This document shows, piece after piece, positions 35,210 through 44,453 of a stretch of DNA of 64,000 nt. The stretch lies in contig NZ_JAGGMR010000001.1 of the NCBI RefSeq assembly GCF_017875645.1, positions 744,001 to 808,000 of the forward strand, read 5' to 3'. How positions within the stretch are numbered: the first letter of the stretch is position 1; each line of letters starts with the position of its first letter. Under the pieces are notes generated by a model. That model was not told the DNA's origin. It was given only the letters and a program-made list of their open reading frames with translations, and did no database searches. This DNA comes from Nocardia goodfellowii. GTDB taxonomy: Bacteria > Actinomycetota > Actinomycetes > Mycobacteriales > Mycobacteriaceae. The position numbers and the translations under genes are program-made.

Positions 35210-36475
35210 TCAGTGCGCGACCGGACAGCCGCCGCCCTTGGTCCGGTAGTCCACCGGGAACTCCTTGATGCCGTTCAGCCAACCGGAGCGCAGGCGCTTC
35301 GGATCACCGAGTTTGGTGATGTCGGGCAGATGATCGGCGATGGCGTTGAAGATCAGCTCGATCTCCAGCCGGGCCAGATTGGCGCCGATGCAGAAGTGCG
35401 CGCCCGTGCCGCCGAAGGACAGGTGGTCGTTGTTCTCGCGCAGGATGTTGAACTGCTCCGGGTTCTCGAAGACGTCCTCGTCGAAATTGGCCGAGCGGTA
35501 GAGCATGACGACCCGCTGGCCCTTCTTGATCCGCACTCCCCCGAGTTCGGTGTCCTCGAGCGCGGTGCGCTGGAACGAGGTGACCGGGGTGGCCCAGCGG
35601 ATGATCTCGTCGTAGGTGGTGGCGGGGCGTTCCTTCTTGAACAGTTCCCACTGCTCCGGATTGTCCAGGAACGCCATCATGCCGTGCGTGATGGCGTTGC
35701 GAGTGGTCTCGTTGCCCGCGACCGCCAGCATGATCACGAAGAAGCCGAATTCCTCCGGCTTGAGGTGGTCGCCGTCGATATCGGCTTCGATCAGCTTGGT
35801 GACCAGGTCGTCGGCCGGGCATTCCTTGCGGGCGGTGGCCATTTCGTAGGCGTAGCCGAGGATTTGAGTGGTCGAGGCGAGCGGGTCGACATCGGCGAAC
35901 TCGGGGTCGTCGTATCCGGTCATCTCGTTGGACCACTGGAACAGCTTCATCCGGTCTTCCTGCGGCACACCGATCAGATCGGCGATGGCCTGCAGGGGAA
36001 GTTCACACGACACCTGGGTGACGAAATCGCCCGCGCCTTCCTCGGCGGCGCGCTGGACGATCTCGGCGGCGCGCGCGGACAGTTCGGCGCGCATTCCGTT
36101 GATCACGCGCGGGGTGAAGCCGCGCGAGATGATCTTGCGCAGTTTGGTGTGCTCGGGCGCGTCCATGTTCAGCAGCACCACCCGCTGCATCTCGATGTTC
36201 TCGCGCGGGATGTCGTCGTTGAAGCGCGGGAGCGCGGTGTTCTCCGAACTGGAGAAGACATCGCTGCGCCGGGACACCTCTTTGACTTCGGCGTGCTTGC
36301 TGACGACCCAGAAGCCCTCGTCCTGGAAACCGCCGACTTCCTTGGACTGCGGGTTCCACCAGATCGGCGCGGACTTGCGTAGTTCCGCGTACTCCTCGAC
36401 CGGGACTCGTTGCGCGTAGATGTCCGGGTCCGTGACGTCGAAACCTTCGGGCAGATCGGGACGAGTATGAACCAC
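35210..36475 (-). CDS. cyp125: Cytochrome P450 CYP125, sterol C26/C27 hydroxylase
   Basis: A 421-residue soluble P450. The I-helix motif is AVAGNETTRNA, the K-helix ExxR is EIIRWA, and the haem loop FGGTGAHFCIGANLAR supplies the cysteine ligand. CYP125 oxidises the terminal methyl of the sterol side chain to the carboxylate that FadD19 then activates. The GTG at 36475 has a strong AAAGGAGA site, and a perfect KstR box lies 20 bases upstream. It is divergent from fadA5. Downstream is a terminator, not the igr genes found after cyp125 in M. tuberculosis. Confidence 0.94.
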   Translation of the reverse strand: MVHTRPDLPEGFDVTDPDIYAQRVPVEEYAELRKSAPIWWNPQSKEVGGFQDEGFWVVSKHAEVKEVSRRSDVFSSSENTALPRFNDDIPRENIEMQRVVLLNMDAPEHTKLRKIISRGFTPRVINGMRAELSARAAEIVQRAAEEGAGDFVTQVSCELPLQAIADLIGVPQEDRMKLFQWSNEMTGYDDPEFADVDPLASTTQILGYAYEMATARKECPADDLVTKLIEADIDGDHLKPEEFGFFVIMLAVAGNETTRNAITHGMMAFLDNPEQWELFKKERPATTYDEIIRWATPVTSFQRTALEDTELGGVRIKKGQRVVMLYRSANFDEDVFENPEQFNILRENNDHLSFGGTGAHFCIGANLARLEIELIFNAIADHLPDITKLGDPKRLRSGWLNGIKEFPVDYRTKGGGCPVAH

Positions 36476-36495
36476 CAGCTGTCTCCTTTGAGAAC

Positions 36496-36509
36496 TGAAA
36501 CACGTTCTA
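36496..36509. promoter_or_regulatory. KstR-type operator between cyp125 and fadA5
   Basis: TGAAACACGTTCTA is a perfect match to TnnAACnnGTTnnA. It lies 20 bases from the cyp125 start and 96 bases from the fadA5 start. Confidence 0.85.
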
Positions 36510-36542
36510 CACTCATTGCAGCACAGGCGGTATTACTAGTAA

Positions 36543-37772
<1,230 letters not shown>

Positions 37773-38133
37773 CTCTCAAGCCTTTTCGCCCCCGGAGGTT
37801 GAACGTTCATCCCAGAACGGCCAAAACGTGTCGTACGCCACACAATCGGCAGTACAGAGAACTAGATGAGACGTCAGCTATCTTATGGCTATCATGAGTC
37901 GATCGCGGAAGACCTCTGCGACGGGCCAGAACCTGTGCTTGTCACGTCTCCACCAGAGACCTTGGGGTGACCCGCAAACGCTGCGGTCCCAGTGACTTCG
38001 CTTGAGCCACACCTAGAAGCTTCAAGGAAATCCGGAATCAGGCGTAGGTTTTCAGTTACTGAGCCGCTAATATCAATGATACGTATCCGAGATAACGACT
38101 GTTAGTACAGCGAAGGGAATTGGGCGGCTCACA
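37773..38133. other. 361-base intergenic region upstream of the EspR-like gene
   Basis: No credible gene. It is visibly richer in A+T than its surroundings, especially 38030-38110, and holds a perfect palindrome GATACGTATC at 38078-38087, 47 bases before the regulator gene. No KstR or KstR2 box is seen. It marks the left edge of the island between fadA5 and the Rv3548c-like SDR. Confidence 0.6.
38078..38087. promoter_or_regulatory. Palindrome in the EspR-like gene promoter
   Basis: GATACGTATC is a perfect 10-base palindrome in an A+T-rich stretch 47 bases upstream of the regulator ATG. It is a candidate autoregulatory site, but there is only one clear copy. Confidence 0.4.
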
Positions 38134-38550
38134 ATGGCTGATTTCGCGGCGCGGCTGAACAAGCTGTTCGAAACCGTGCATCCCCCGGGGCGCAAGCCGC
38201 ACACCAACGCGGAGGTTGCGGCTGCGCTGACAGCCTCCGGGCATCCGATCTCGAAACCGTATCTCTCGCAGTTGCGGTCGGGACAACGGACGAACCCGTC
38301 GGACGAAACGGTGGCTGCACTGGCCAAGTTCTTCAAGGTCAAGCCGGACTACTTCTTCAACGACATCTATGCCGCCAAGATCGATCACGATCTGGAGCTG
38401 CTGTCCCAGCTGCAGGGCTATGGACTGCGACGGCTGTCGAGTAGAGCGTTCGACCTGTCCGAAGAATCACAGAACCTCCTCACCTCGATGGCGGAGAAGC
38501 TTCGGGCCAGTGAAGGCTTGCCCGAAATCCCGCCGGACGGAACGGAATAG
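38134..38550 (+). CDS. EspR-like helix-turn-helix regulator
   Basis: A 138-residue protein strongly resembling mycobacterial EspR along its whole length: FAARLNKLFETVHPPGRKPHTNAEV at the start, PYLSQLRSGQRTNPS in the helix-turn-helix, ALAKFFKVKPDYF, and a C-terminal dimerisation region with LRRLSSRAFDLSEESQNLL. EspR binds DNA as a dimer of dimers, bridges distant sites, and regulates ESX-1 and cell-wall lipid genes. Here it sits beside an ImmA-type protease, as XRE repressors often do, and converges on that operon. No esx genes are visible. ATG at 38134; the ribosome site is weak (GGGAATTGGG). Confidence 0.88.
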   Translation: MADFAARLNKLFETVHPPGRKPHTNAEVAAALTASGHPISKPYLSQLRSGQRTNPSDETVAALAKFFKVKPDYFFNDIYAAKIDHDLELLSQLQGYGLRRLSSRAFDLSEESQNLLTSMAEKLRASEGLPEIPPDGTE

Positions 38551-38707
38551 GACCAGTAAGGTCACCGCTCGACGGCCCTCGGGGCGTCGGCGGTGGTGTG
38601 CGCAAGGCGGGCTCCTTGGGGATGCCCGACGTGTTACCCCATGCTTTGAAGTGTCAGAGCTCTACGAACTCAGTTGGCCAGGGGGGTATACGTCGTAAGC
38701 AGCTGAG

Positions 38708-38738
38708 TCCGGCTCGGCCATAGGCCGTGCCGGATTTT
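38708..38738 (+). terminator. Hairpin terminator after the EspR-like gene
   Basis: TCCGGCTCGGCC (38708-38719) pairs with GGCCGTGCCGGA (38723-38734) with one T-T mismatch and an ATA loop, followed by TTTT. It lies 157 bases after the stop, in a 281-base gap that otherwise shows nothing convincing. Confidence 0.6.
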
Positions 38739-38831
38739 CTGCTGCCCGAGTCGAATTCGATTCCGACGCGGTAATCAGACCAATTGGGTTGTTCCGGCAA
38801 ACTCCGACGAATGTACTTGCAAATGAAATCG

Positions 38832-39863
38832 TCACCCGCGCGCGGAGTTCCGCGCGGGCGCCTCCATACCGCTGTAAGCGTCGAAGGAGCGCGCGATGGC
38901 CTGCACCCAGCCACGCGGACTGATGCCCTCCGGCGGCGCGATCCAGCGGGAGTCGCACACGATGTCCCCCAAAGGGTTTCGCGCCCACTCCGCCACCAGG
39001 TCGGCCCGCTCCACGATCGAGGCGGGCGGCTTACCCGCCGCTGTCAACTCGACGCCGCCGCCGGACTGCAGGTACAGCGCGTCCATGATCTGCGCGACCT
39101 GGTCGGACGCCTTGAGCTGGGTGGAGGTTCCGGTCTGATCGTGCGCCAGCACCTCCGGAAAACGGCCGATCATCAAACGGTGCAGTTCCCGGATCTGGCG
39201 CAGCAGCACCCGGGCGCGCAGCCACAGCTCCACCACGATCCAGATCGCGCCGAAAGCGATTAGCAGCGCGGCGATTTCCCACATCGGCCAGCCCCACGTC
39301 GGCTGACCCGCCGGAGCGCGCGGAGCTTCGATGATCGCGCGCCGAATGTTCAAGGCGGACAACACCGCGACGAGCGCCGTACCGGTCGTGTAGAGGGCGA
39401 TACCGCGCCCCAGGGTGGTCCAGTCGAGATTGCGCACGCCCGTGGTGATGATGAACAGACAGGCGATCACCACATAGGCCCAGCCGAGGGTGTAGGACCA
39501 GGCGAGCACGGCGATCATCGTGACGACGCCGCCGGCGTAGATATAAGACGCGATGCGCCCCAGATTCCGCCGCGAGACCACCGGCCAGGCGGCCGCCGCG
39601 ACCACCGCCGTGGCGGTCGTGAACAGGATCCACGCGGACACCACCACACCGTCGGACAACAGCCCGGCGTGCAGCCCCCGCGGTCGCAAATTGTCTATGG
39701 CCAAGGCGACTTCGGGCACGGCGACGGTGGCGCCGAGCGCGACCGACGCGACCGCGACCACGATCGCCACCCGCGCCGTGGTCGCCGGTTTGACCAGCAC
39801 GCGGCCCACCCGCGCACCGGCGGCCATCCACACGAGCATGGCTGTCAACCACAAGGTCATCAT
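38832..39863 (-). CDS. Multi-pass membrane protein (MAB_1171c-like)
   Basis: A 343-residue protein with about seven hydrophobic helices in the first 240 residues (start MMTLWLTAMLVWMAAGARVG; then VAIVVAVASVALGATVAV and so on) and a cytoplasmic C-terminal part with LRQIRELHRLMIGRFPEVL and a charged tail. The layout recalls the MAB_1171c family of putative transporters, which often accompany ImmA-type peptidase and XRE genes in actinobacteria; this is from memory and tentative. The ATG at 39863 overlaps the peptidase stop by 4 bases, so the two are coupled. Confidence 0.8.
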   Translation of the reverse strand: MMTLWLTAMLVWMAAGARVGRVLVKPATTARVAIVVAVASVALGATVAVPEVALAIDNLRPRGLHAGLLSDGVVVSAWILFTTATAVVAAAAWPVVSRRNLGRIASYIYAGGVVTMIAVLAWSYTLGWAYVVIACLFIITTGVRNLDWTTLGRGIALYTTGTALVAVLSALNIRRAIIEAPRAPAGQPTWGWPMWEIAALLIAFGAIWIVVELWLRARVLLRQIRELHRLMIGRFPEVLAHDQTGTSTQLKASDQVAQIMDALYLQSGGGVELTAAGKPPASIVERADLVAEWARNPLGDIVCDSRWIAPPEGISPRGWVQAIARSFDAYSGMEAPARNSARG

Positions 39864-40375
39864 CCGAGTGCCTCGTCGAATCGAAGGACCGAGACGCCTG
39901 CGCCCCGGGTGTTGAACACGCGCAGCCGCGTCAGGAGCATGGCCGCGAACGTCTCCGCCTCCCATTCGGCCTGGTCATCGGCGCCGTCGTCCAGGATCTG
40001 CTGATGCGCCCGCTGACTGAGCATGTAGGCGATCAGGTCGTCGCTGGCCTCCAGCGTGACCTCGGGAGCCGGAGCACCCTCGTGGTCGAAGACGATGTGG
40101 CCGAGTTCGTGCGCGAGGGTGTGCTCGCGGCTGGGCAGCGCCGAGGCCAGCACGATCACATCCCGGTCCGGATAGAGCCGCCGCTGCCCGCAGACACCGG
40201 GACCCAAATGCGCGCTGGCGATTTCGATCTCGCGGTCCCGCTCCTGCGCGATCGCCGCGACCACCTCGTCGAGGGTGCACGCGTCGAAATCGGCGGCGAC
40301 GGCGCACACCGCGTCCACCGCGGCGGCGACCCGCCGGTAGGACCGCGCGCTGTTCTGCGTCTTGCTCTCACTCAT
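39860..40375 (-). CDS. ImmA/IrrE-type metallopeptidase
   Basis: A 171-residue zinc peptidase of the M78 type. The metal site HTLAHELGHIVFDHEG contains HELGH (HExxH), and a downstream glutamate region AEWEAETFAAMLL supplies the third ligand. In ICE and phage systems such enzymes cut an XRE repressor encoded next to them; here the EspR-like regulator is the nearby candidate. ATG at 40375 with GAGGGG upstream; a GTG at 40390 is possible. It follows the repeat protein gene by 11 bases and overlaps the membrane protein gene, so all three form one operon. Confidence 0.87.
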   Translation of the reverse strand: MSESKTQNSARSYRRVAAAVDAVCAVAADFDACTLDEVVAAIAQERDREIEIASAHLGPGVCGQRRLYPDRDVIVLASALPSREHTLAHELGHIVFDHEGAPAPEVTLEASDDLIAYMLSQRAHQQILDDGADDQAEWEAETFAAMLLTRLRVFNTRGAGVSVLRFDEALG

Positions 40376-40386
40376 GCCACTGCCCC

Positions 40387-41676
40387 TCACGACCTCGGTC
40401 CGAAGAACTCGGCACGTGCGGCGTCGACGCGCGCCTGAGCGGCCGACGCACTCTGGAAACTGACTGCGCCGGAGCCGGTTCCGGCCAGTGCGAGCGCGAT
40501 CAGGCCACCGATGACGGTCAGCACGTTCGGCTCGGGCAGCCCGTCATCGGCGGAAGTCGGGCGCACATCGGGATTCGGCTTCGCCGGGGCGGCGGGCGGC
40601 GCCGGTGGTGGCGGCGGAGGCGGTGCGGGAGCTTCGGGCGGAGCCTGCTGCGGCGCGGGCGCGGCTACCACGGGCACCGGGAGCTGTGGAACCACCGGCG
40701 CGGGCACGGACGGTGCGGGCGGAATCGCCATCGGCACGCTCGGCGCGGGCGGGGCCGGCACCGGGATCGGCGGGATCGGAATCAACAGCAGGAGAAGCGG
40801 AGTCGCGGAACCGACAGCCGCCGAACCGACAGCGGCCGAACCGACAGCCGCGGAGCCGACAGCGGCGGAGCCGGTGCCGAGAACAGCCGAGCCCGTCCCG
40901 GCGAGCGCCGCCGAACCGGTACCGAGCAGCACGCCCAACCCAGCGGACCCTGAACCGAGCACCACGCCCAGCCCGGCCGAACCAGTCCCCAGCGCCGCGC
41001 CCAAACCAGCCGAACCCGTACCGAGGACGACGCCGAGACCCGCCGAACCCGTGCCGAGCAGCACGCCTAACCCGGCCGATCCGGTGCCGAGTGCCACACC
41101 TAAACCAGCCGAACCGGTGCCGAGTACCGCACCGAGGCCCGCCGATCCGGTGCCGAGCCCGAGTGCCAAGCCGGCCGAGCCGGTGCCGAGTACCGCTGCC
41201 GCACCGGCCGATCCGGTTGCGAGGGCGGCGGACCCGGTGCCGAGCACGGTGCCGACACCGGCGGAACCGGTGCCCAATACCGCGGACCCGGCGGCGGACC
41301 CGGTACCCAGGATTACTCCGAGGCCCGCGGACCCGGTGCCGAGCAGTGCGCCCAGGCCGGCGGCCGATCCCGAGCCGACCGCCTGCGTCGGCTGGATCGG
41401 AGGCTGCGCGACCTCGACGGGTTGGGGCTGGACGGGCGTTCGCTGTCCGGGAATGGTCATCGGCGTCCACTGTTCCGCGACCTCGGGAACCGCATCGGAC
41501 TCCGGGCAACCCGCACTCAATGAACAACCGGGCTGCGCCAGCACGTCGGCCTGTGCGGGCGCCGCCGGTCTGGCATAGCCGTCAGGCTGCGCGAAAGCGG
41601 CCATGGGACCGAGTAGCGCGAAGCCGGAAACCAGCCCGGCTACCGCGAATACCCGGAACATGCGACCAATGGCCAT
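40387..41676 (-). CDS. Secreted GTGSAGLG-repeat, Pro-rich protein
   Basis: A 429-residue protein of unknown family. A signal peptide (1-29, ending AAFA) is followed by a segment with two Cys (51, 57), then residues 101-291 made of imperfect 11-residue repeats GTGSAGLGxxL and, at the end, four pentapeptides close to AVGSA. A hydrophobic stretch (LLLLLIPIPPIPVP) and a Pro/Ala region (300-370) follow, and the C-terminus has a possible membrane helix (385-400) and a short charged tail. ATG at 41676 with AAGGGGAAGG upstream. It looks exported and surface- or wall-spanning. It leads the operon with the metallopeptidase and membrane protein. Confidence 0.85.
   Translation of the reverse strand: MAIGRMFRVFAVAGLVSGFALLGPMAAFAQPDGYARPAAPAQADVLAQPGCSLSAGCPESDAVPEVAEQWTPMTIPGQRTPVQPQPVEVAQPPIQPTQAVGSGSAAGLGALLGTGSAGLGVILGTGSAAGSAVLGTGSAGVGTVLGTGSAALATGSAGAAAVLGTGSAGLALGLGTGSAGLGAVLGTGSAGLGVALGTGSAGLGVLLGTGSAGLGVVLGTGSAGLGAALGTGSAGLGVVLGSGSAGLGVLLGTGSAALAGTGSAVLGTGSAAVGSAAVGSAAVGSAAVGSATPLLLLLIPIPPIPVPAPPAPSVPMAIPPAPSVPAPVVPQLPVPVVAAPAPQQAPPEAPAPPPPPPPAPPAAPAKPNPDVRPTSADDGLPEPNVLTVIGGLIALALAGTGSGAVSFQSASAAQARVDAARAEFFGPRS
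40804..41376 (-). repeat. Tandem 33-bp coding repeats (GTGSAGLGxxL)
   Basis: About 15 imperfect 33-base units inside the secreted protein gene, each encoding an 11-residue GTGSA-type module, with three or four shortened units and a final run of four 15-base units. The translated repeats are well conserved while third bases vary, so the array is selected as protein and not freshly expanded. Confidence 0.88.
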
Positions 41677-41845
41677 GCGCCAGCCTTCCCCTTCATCACA
41701 TACAGCGCAGTTCTCATGCCCGGTCGCAACACTCTCCGGGACTTATACGGACGAGATATAAGAGTAAACGGCGTCGCGATCTTGCGCAGAGAGACTGCGG
41801 AACTGTGACAGGGCCCTCGAGCTGAGGAGTAGCTGGCGAAGGTGC

Positions 41846-42772
41846 TCAGGCGCCGTAGACCGGCTCCGGCGGCACGGCTTTGGCGAGCAGATCCTGGACC
41901 ACCGGGCCCAGTTCGGCGGGATTCCAGCGGGCGCCCTTGTCCACCGCCGCGCCGTGCCGCCAGCCGTCGGCCACCGCGACTTTGCCGGCTTCGACCTCGA
42001 ACATCCGTCCGGTGATACCGGCGGACTCGGCGCTACCGAGCCAAACCACCAGCGGTGACACGTTTTCCGGCGCCATGGCGTCGAATCCGCCGTCCTCGGG
42101 CGCGGCCATCGTCTCGGCGAACACGGTCTCGGTCATGCGCGTGCGCGCGGCGGGCGCGATCGCGTTCACGGTGACGCCGTAGCGCGCGAATTCGGCGGCG
42201 GCCGTGAGCGTCAGGCCCGCGATGCCCGCCTTGGCTGCCCCGTAGTTGCTCTGGCCGACGCTGCCCTGCAGGCCCGCCCCGGAGCTGGTGTTGATGATGC
42301 GCGCGTCGACCGGGTTGCCCGCTTTGCTTTCCGCGCGCCAGTATTCGATCGCGTGCCGCATGGTGGCGAAGTGGCCCTTGAGGTGTACGCGAATCACCGC
42401 GTCCCACTCGTCCTCGGACAGGTTGGCCAGCATCCGGTCGCGCACAAAACCGGCATTGTTGACGAGCACGTCCAGGCGGCCGAAGGTGTCGACGGCGGTG
42501 CGGATCAGGTTGCGGGCGCCCGCCCAGTCGGCGACGTCGTCACCGTTGGCCACGGCTTCGCCGCCGAGCGCCTTGATCTCCGAAACCACTTGCTGGGCCG
42601 GGGTTTCGGCGGTGGGGTCGCCGTTCAGCGCCGAGCCCAGGTCGTTCACCACGACCTTCGCGCCGGCGGCCGCGAAAGCCAGCGCGTGTGCCCGGCCGAT
42701 GCCGCGGCCCGCGCCGGTGACGATGACGACGCGCCCGGCGCAGAGCTGGGCGTCCTTGCTCACTTCAGCCAT
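41846..42772 (-). CDS. Short-chain dehydrogenase (Rv3548c-like)
   Basis: A 308-residue SDR at the Rv3548c position. NAD site GAGRGIG, VNDLGSALNGD, NNAGFVRD, NTSSGAGLQG and the catalytic NYGAAKAG are all present. The extended C-terminus (after residue 280) resembles Hsd4A-type proteins. It lies 30 bases after the Rv3549c-like SDR, in the KstR2-controlled part of the cluster, so a role in oxidation of a hydroxyacyl-CoA during C/D ring breakdown is likely but not shown. ATG at 42772. Confidence 0.87.
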   Translation of the reverse strand: MAEVSKDAQLCAGRVVIVTGAGRGIGRAHALAFAAAGAKVVVNDLGSALNGDPTAETPAQQVVSEIKALGGEAVANGDDVADWAGARNLIRTAVDTFGRLDVLVNNAGFVRDRMLANLSEDEWDAVIRVHLKGHFATMRHAIEYWRAESKAGNPVDARIINTSSGAGLQGSVGQSNYGAAKAGIAGLTLTAAAEFARYGVTVNAIAPAARTRMTETVFAETMAAPEDGGFDAMAPENVSPLVVWLGSAESAGITGRMFEVEAGKVAVADGWRHGAAVDKGARWNPAELGPVVQDLLAKAVPPEPVYGA

Positions 42773-42802
42773 ACCTGTTGTCCCTCTTTCGGATTGGTGA
42801 GT

Positions 42803-43582
42803 TCAGCGCAGCGCGGCGGTAGAGGCCGCGAGGAAGGCCGGGCGCTCGCCGCCCCCGTGCACCAGCAGGGTCGCGCCGCTGACGTAGGCGGCCAGCGGCG
42901 AGGCGAGGAAGGCTGCGCAGCGGCCGATGTCCTCGGGGTCGGCCATCCGGCCCAGCGGAATGGTCTCGGCGACCGCGGCGATGCCGTTCTGATCCCCGTA
43001 GTGCAGTTCGCTCTGCTCGGTTCGGACCATGCCGACGACCAGCGAATTGACCCGCACCTTCGGCGCCCACTCCACCGAGAGCGACTGGGTCAGGCTGTCG
43101 ATGCCCGCCTTGGCCGCGCCGTAGGCCGCGGTGCCCGGCGAGGGCCGGTGCCCGCTGACGCTGGACACCATGACGATCGAGCCGCCGTCCGGCTGCTGCT
43201 GCATCACCGCGTTGGCCACCTGCGAAACCAGCAGCGGAGCAAGCAGATTCAGTTCCACGATCTTCGAATGAAAGTTCTTGCTGGCCTGCGCGGCGAGCGC
43301 GAACGGCGCGCCACCGGCATTGTTGACGACGTGGTCGAGGCGGCCGTGTTTGCGCACGATGGTCTCGATCAGTCCGTTGACCGAATCCCCGTCGCGCACA
43401 TCGCAGGGCAGGAACTCGATCTCCCGTCCGTCGCAGGACACCGGCGCCTCGGCCGGTCGGCGCGCGCACGCGATGACGGTCGCGCCCGCCGCCAGGAAGG
43501 CCTTGCTCACTCCGGCGCCGACGCCTCGCACACCGCCGGTGACGAGAACAACGCGGCCGGACAGGTCGATTTCGAGAGCCAC
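42803..43582 (-). CDS. Short-chain dehydrogenase (Rv3549c-like)
   Basis: A 259-residue SDR. NAD site GGVRGVG, NNAGGAPFAL, SSVSGHRPSPG and catalytic AYGAAKAG. It matches the Rv3549c position, divergent from echA20. The start is GTG at 43582 without a ribosome site; TAGGTT (43589-43594, minus) ends 6 bases before it, so the transcript is probably leaderless. A KstR2-type box begins 11 bases upstream of the start. Confidence 0.88.
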   Translation of the reverse strand: MALEIDLSGRVVLVTGGVRGVGAGVSKAFLAAGATVIACARRPAEAPVSCDGREIEFLPCDVRDGDSVNGLIETIVRKHGRLDHVVNNAGGAPFALAAQASKNFHSKIVELNLLAPLLVSQVANAVMQQQPDGGSIVMVSSVSGHRPSPGTAAYGAAKAGIDSLTQSLSVEWAPKVRVNSLVVGMVRTEQSELHYGDQNGIAAVAETIPLGRMADPEDIGRCAAFLASPLAAYVSGATLLVHGGGERPAFLAASTAALR

Positions 43583-43593
43583 CGTGCTAACCT

Positions 43594-43611
43594 ACCAAGC
43601 AACTGCTTGCT
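43594..43611. promoter_or_regulatory. KstR2-type operator between Rv3549c-like SDR and echA20
   Basis: ACCAAGCAACTGCTTGCT has the form ACCAAGCA-N2-TGCTTnnT seen at two other places in this window. It is 11 bases from the SDR start and 74 bases from the echA20 ATG. KstR2 controls the HIP (C/D ring) genes in mycobacteria. Confidence 0.8.
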
Positions 43612-43685
43612 TCGGCAATGATCGTGGCGATTGCCTACCGGTCGCCCGAAAAGGTCAGCTCATTCACAGCACGATGGGACATTCG

Positions 43686-44450
43686 ATGGGGATCAACCGT
43701 CACACCGAAACCGCAGGCGTCGAAGTCGTCACGGTCGACTATCCGCCGGTCAACGCCCTCCCCTCGGATGGCTGGTTCGCCCTCGCCGACGCGATCCGCG
43801 AAGCCGGGCGCAACCCGGAGACCCGGGTCGTCGTGCTGCGCGCCGAGGGCCGCGGGTTCAATGCGGGCGTCGACATCAAGGAAATGAACGAGGACATCGG
43901 GCACGCCAAGCTCATCGCCGCCAACCACGGCTGCTTCGAGGCCTTCGCGGCCGTCTACGACTGCCAGGTGCCGGTGGTCACCGCCGTCAACGGCTTCTGC
44001 CTCGGCGGCGGCATCGGCCTGGTCGGCAACTCCGATGTCATCGTCGCCTCCGACGACGCGACCTTCGGCCTGCCCGAGGTGGACCGCGGCGCCTTGGGCG
44101 CGGCCACTCATCTGGCGCGGCTCGTCCCCCAGCATCTGATGCGGACCATGTTCTACACCGCGGGCAAGCTCACCGCCCAGCAGCTGCACCATTTCGGCTC
44201 GGTGTACAAGGTGGTGCCGCGCGACGAACTCGACGCCGCGGCAATGGAAGTCGCGAAGAACATCGCGAGCAAGGACGGCCGCGTCATCCGCGCCGCCAAG
44301 CGCGCGCTCAACGGCATCGACGTGCAGGACGTGCACCGGTCCTACCGCTACGAGCAGGGTTTCACCATGGAACTCAACCTCGCCGGCGTGGCCGACGAGA
44401 TCCGGGCGCGCTTCGACGACGATCTGGCCGCACAGAAGAAGGGGAAGTAA
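43686..44450 (+). CDS. echA20: EchA20, enoyl-CoA hydratase-family ring hydrolase
   Basis: A 254-residue crotonase-fold enzyme. It shows FNAGVDIKEMNEDIGH, NGFCLGGGIGLVGNSDVIVA and FGLPEVDRGALGAATHL. EchA20 in M. tuberculosis opens the last steroid D ring hydrolytically during HIP breakdown. It leads the operon echA20-ipdA-ipdB-ipdC, with 3 bases to ipdA. I use the ATG at 43686 (GGGA about 7 bases upstream); an in-frame ATG at 43674 would add four residues. Confidence 0.92.
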   Translation: MGINRHTETAGVEVVTVDYPPVNALPSDGWFALADAIREAGRNPETRVVVLRAEGRGFNAGVDIKEMNEDIGHAKLIAANHGCFEAFAAVYDCQVPVVTAVNGFCLGGGIGLVGNSDVIVASDDATFGLPEVDRGALGAATHLARLVPQHLMRTMFYTAGKLTAQQLHHFGSVYKVVPRDELDAAAMEVAKNIASKDGRVIRAAKRALNGIDVQDVHRSYRYEQGFTMELNLAGVADEIRARFDDDLAAQKKGK

Positions 44451-44453
44451 GTC

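Noticed and set aside
38654..38914. Short minus-strand frame overlapping the end of the membrane protein gene
   Set aside because: No ribosome site or recognisable product, and it crosses the hairpin at 38708.
40804..41376. Regular repeats resembling a CRISPR array
   Set aside because: The repeats are contiguous 33-base coding units in one open frame of a secreted protein; there are no unique spacers and no cas genes.
37773..41845. The EspR-like island as a mobile element
   Set aside because: No integrase, transposase, tRNA, direct repeats or composition break at its edges was visible, apart from A+T-rich DNA at the left; insertion is inferred from synteny only.
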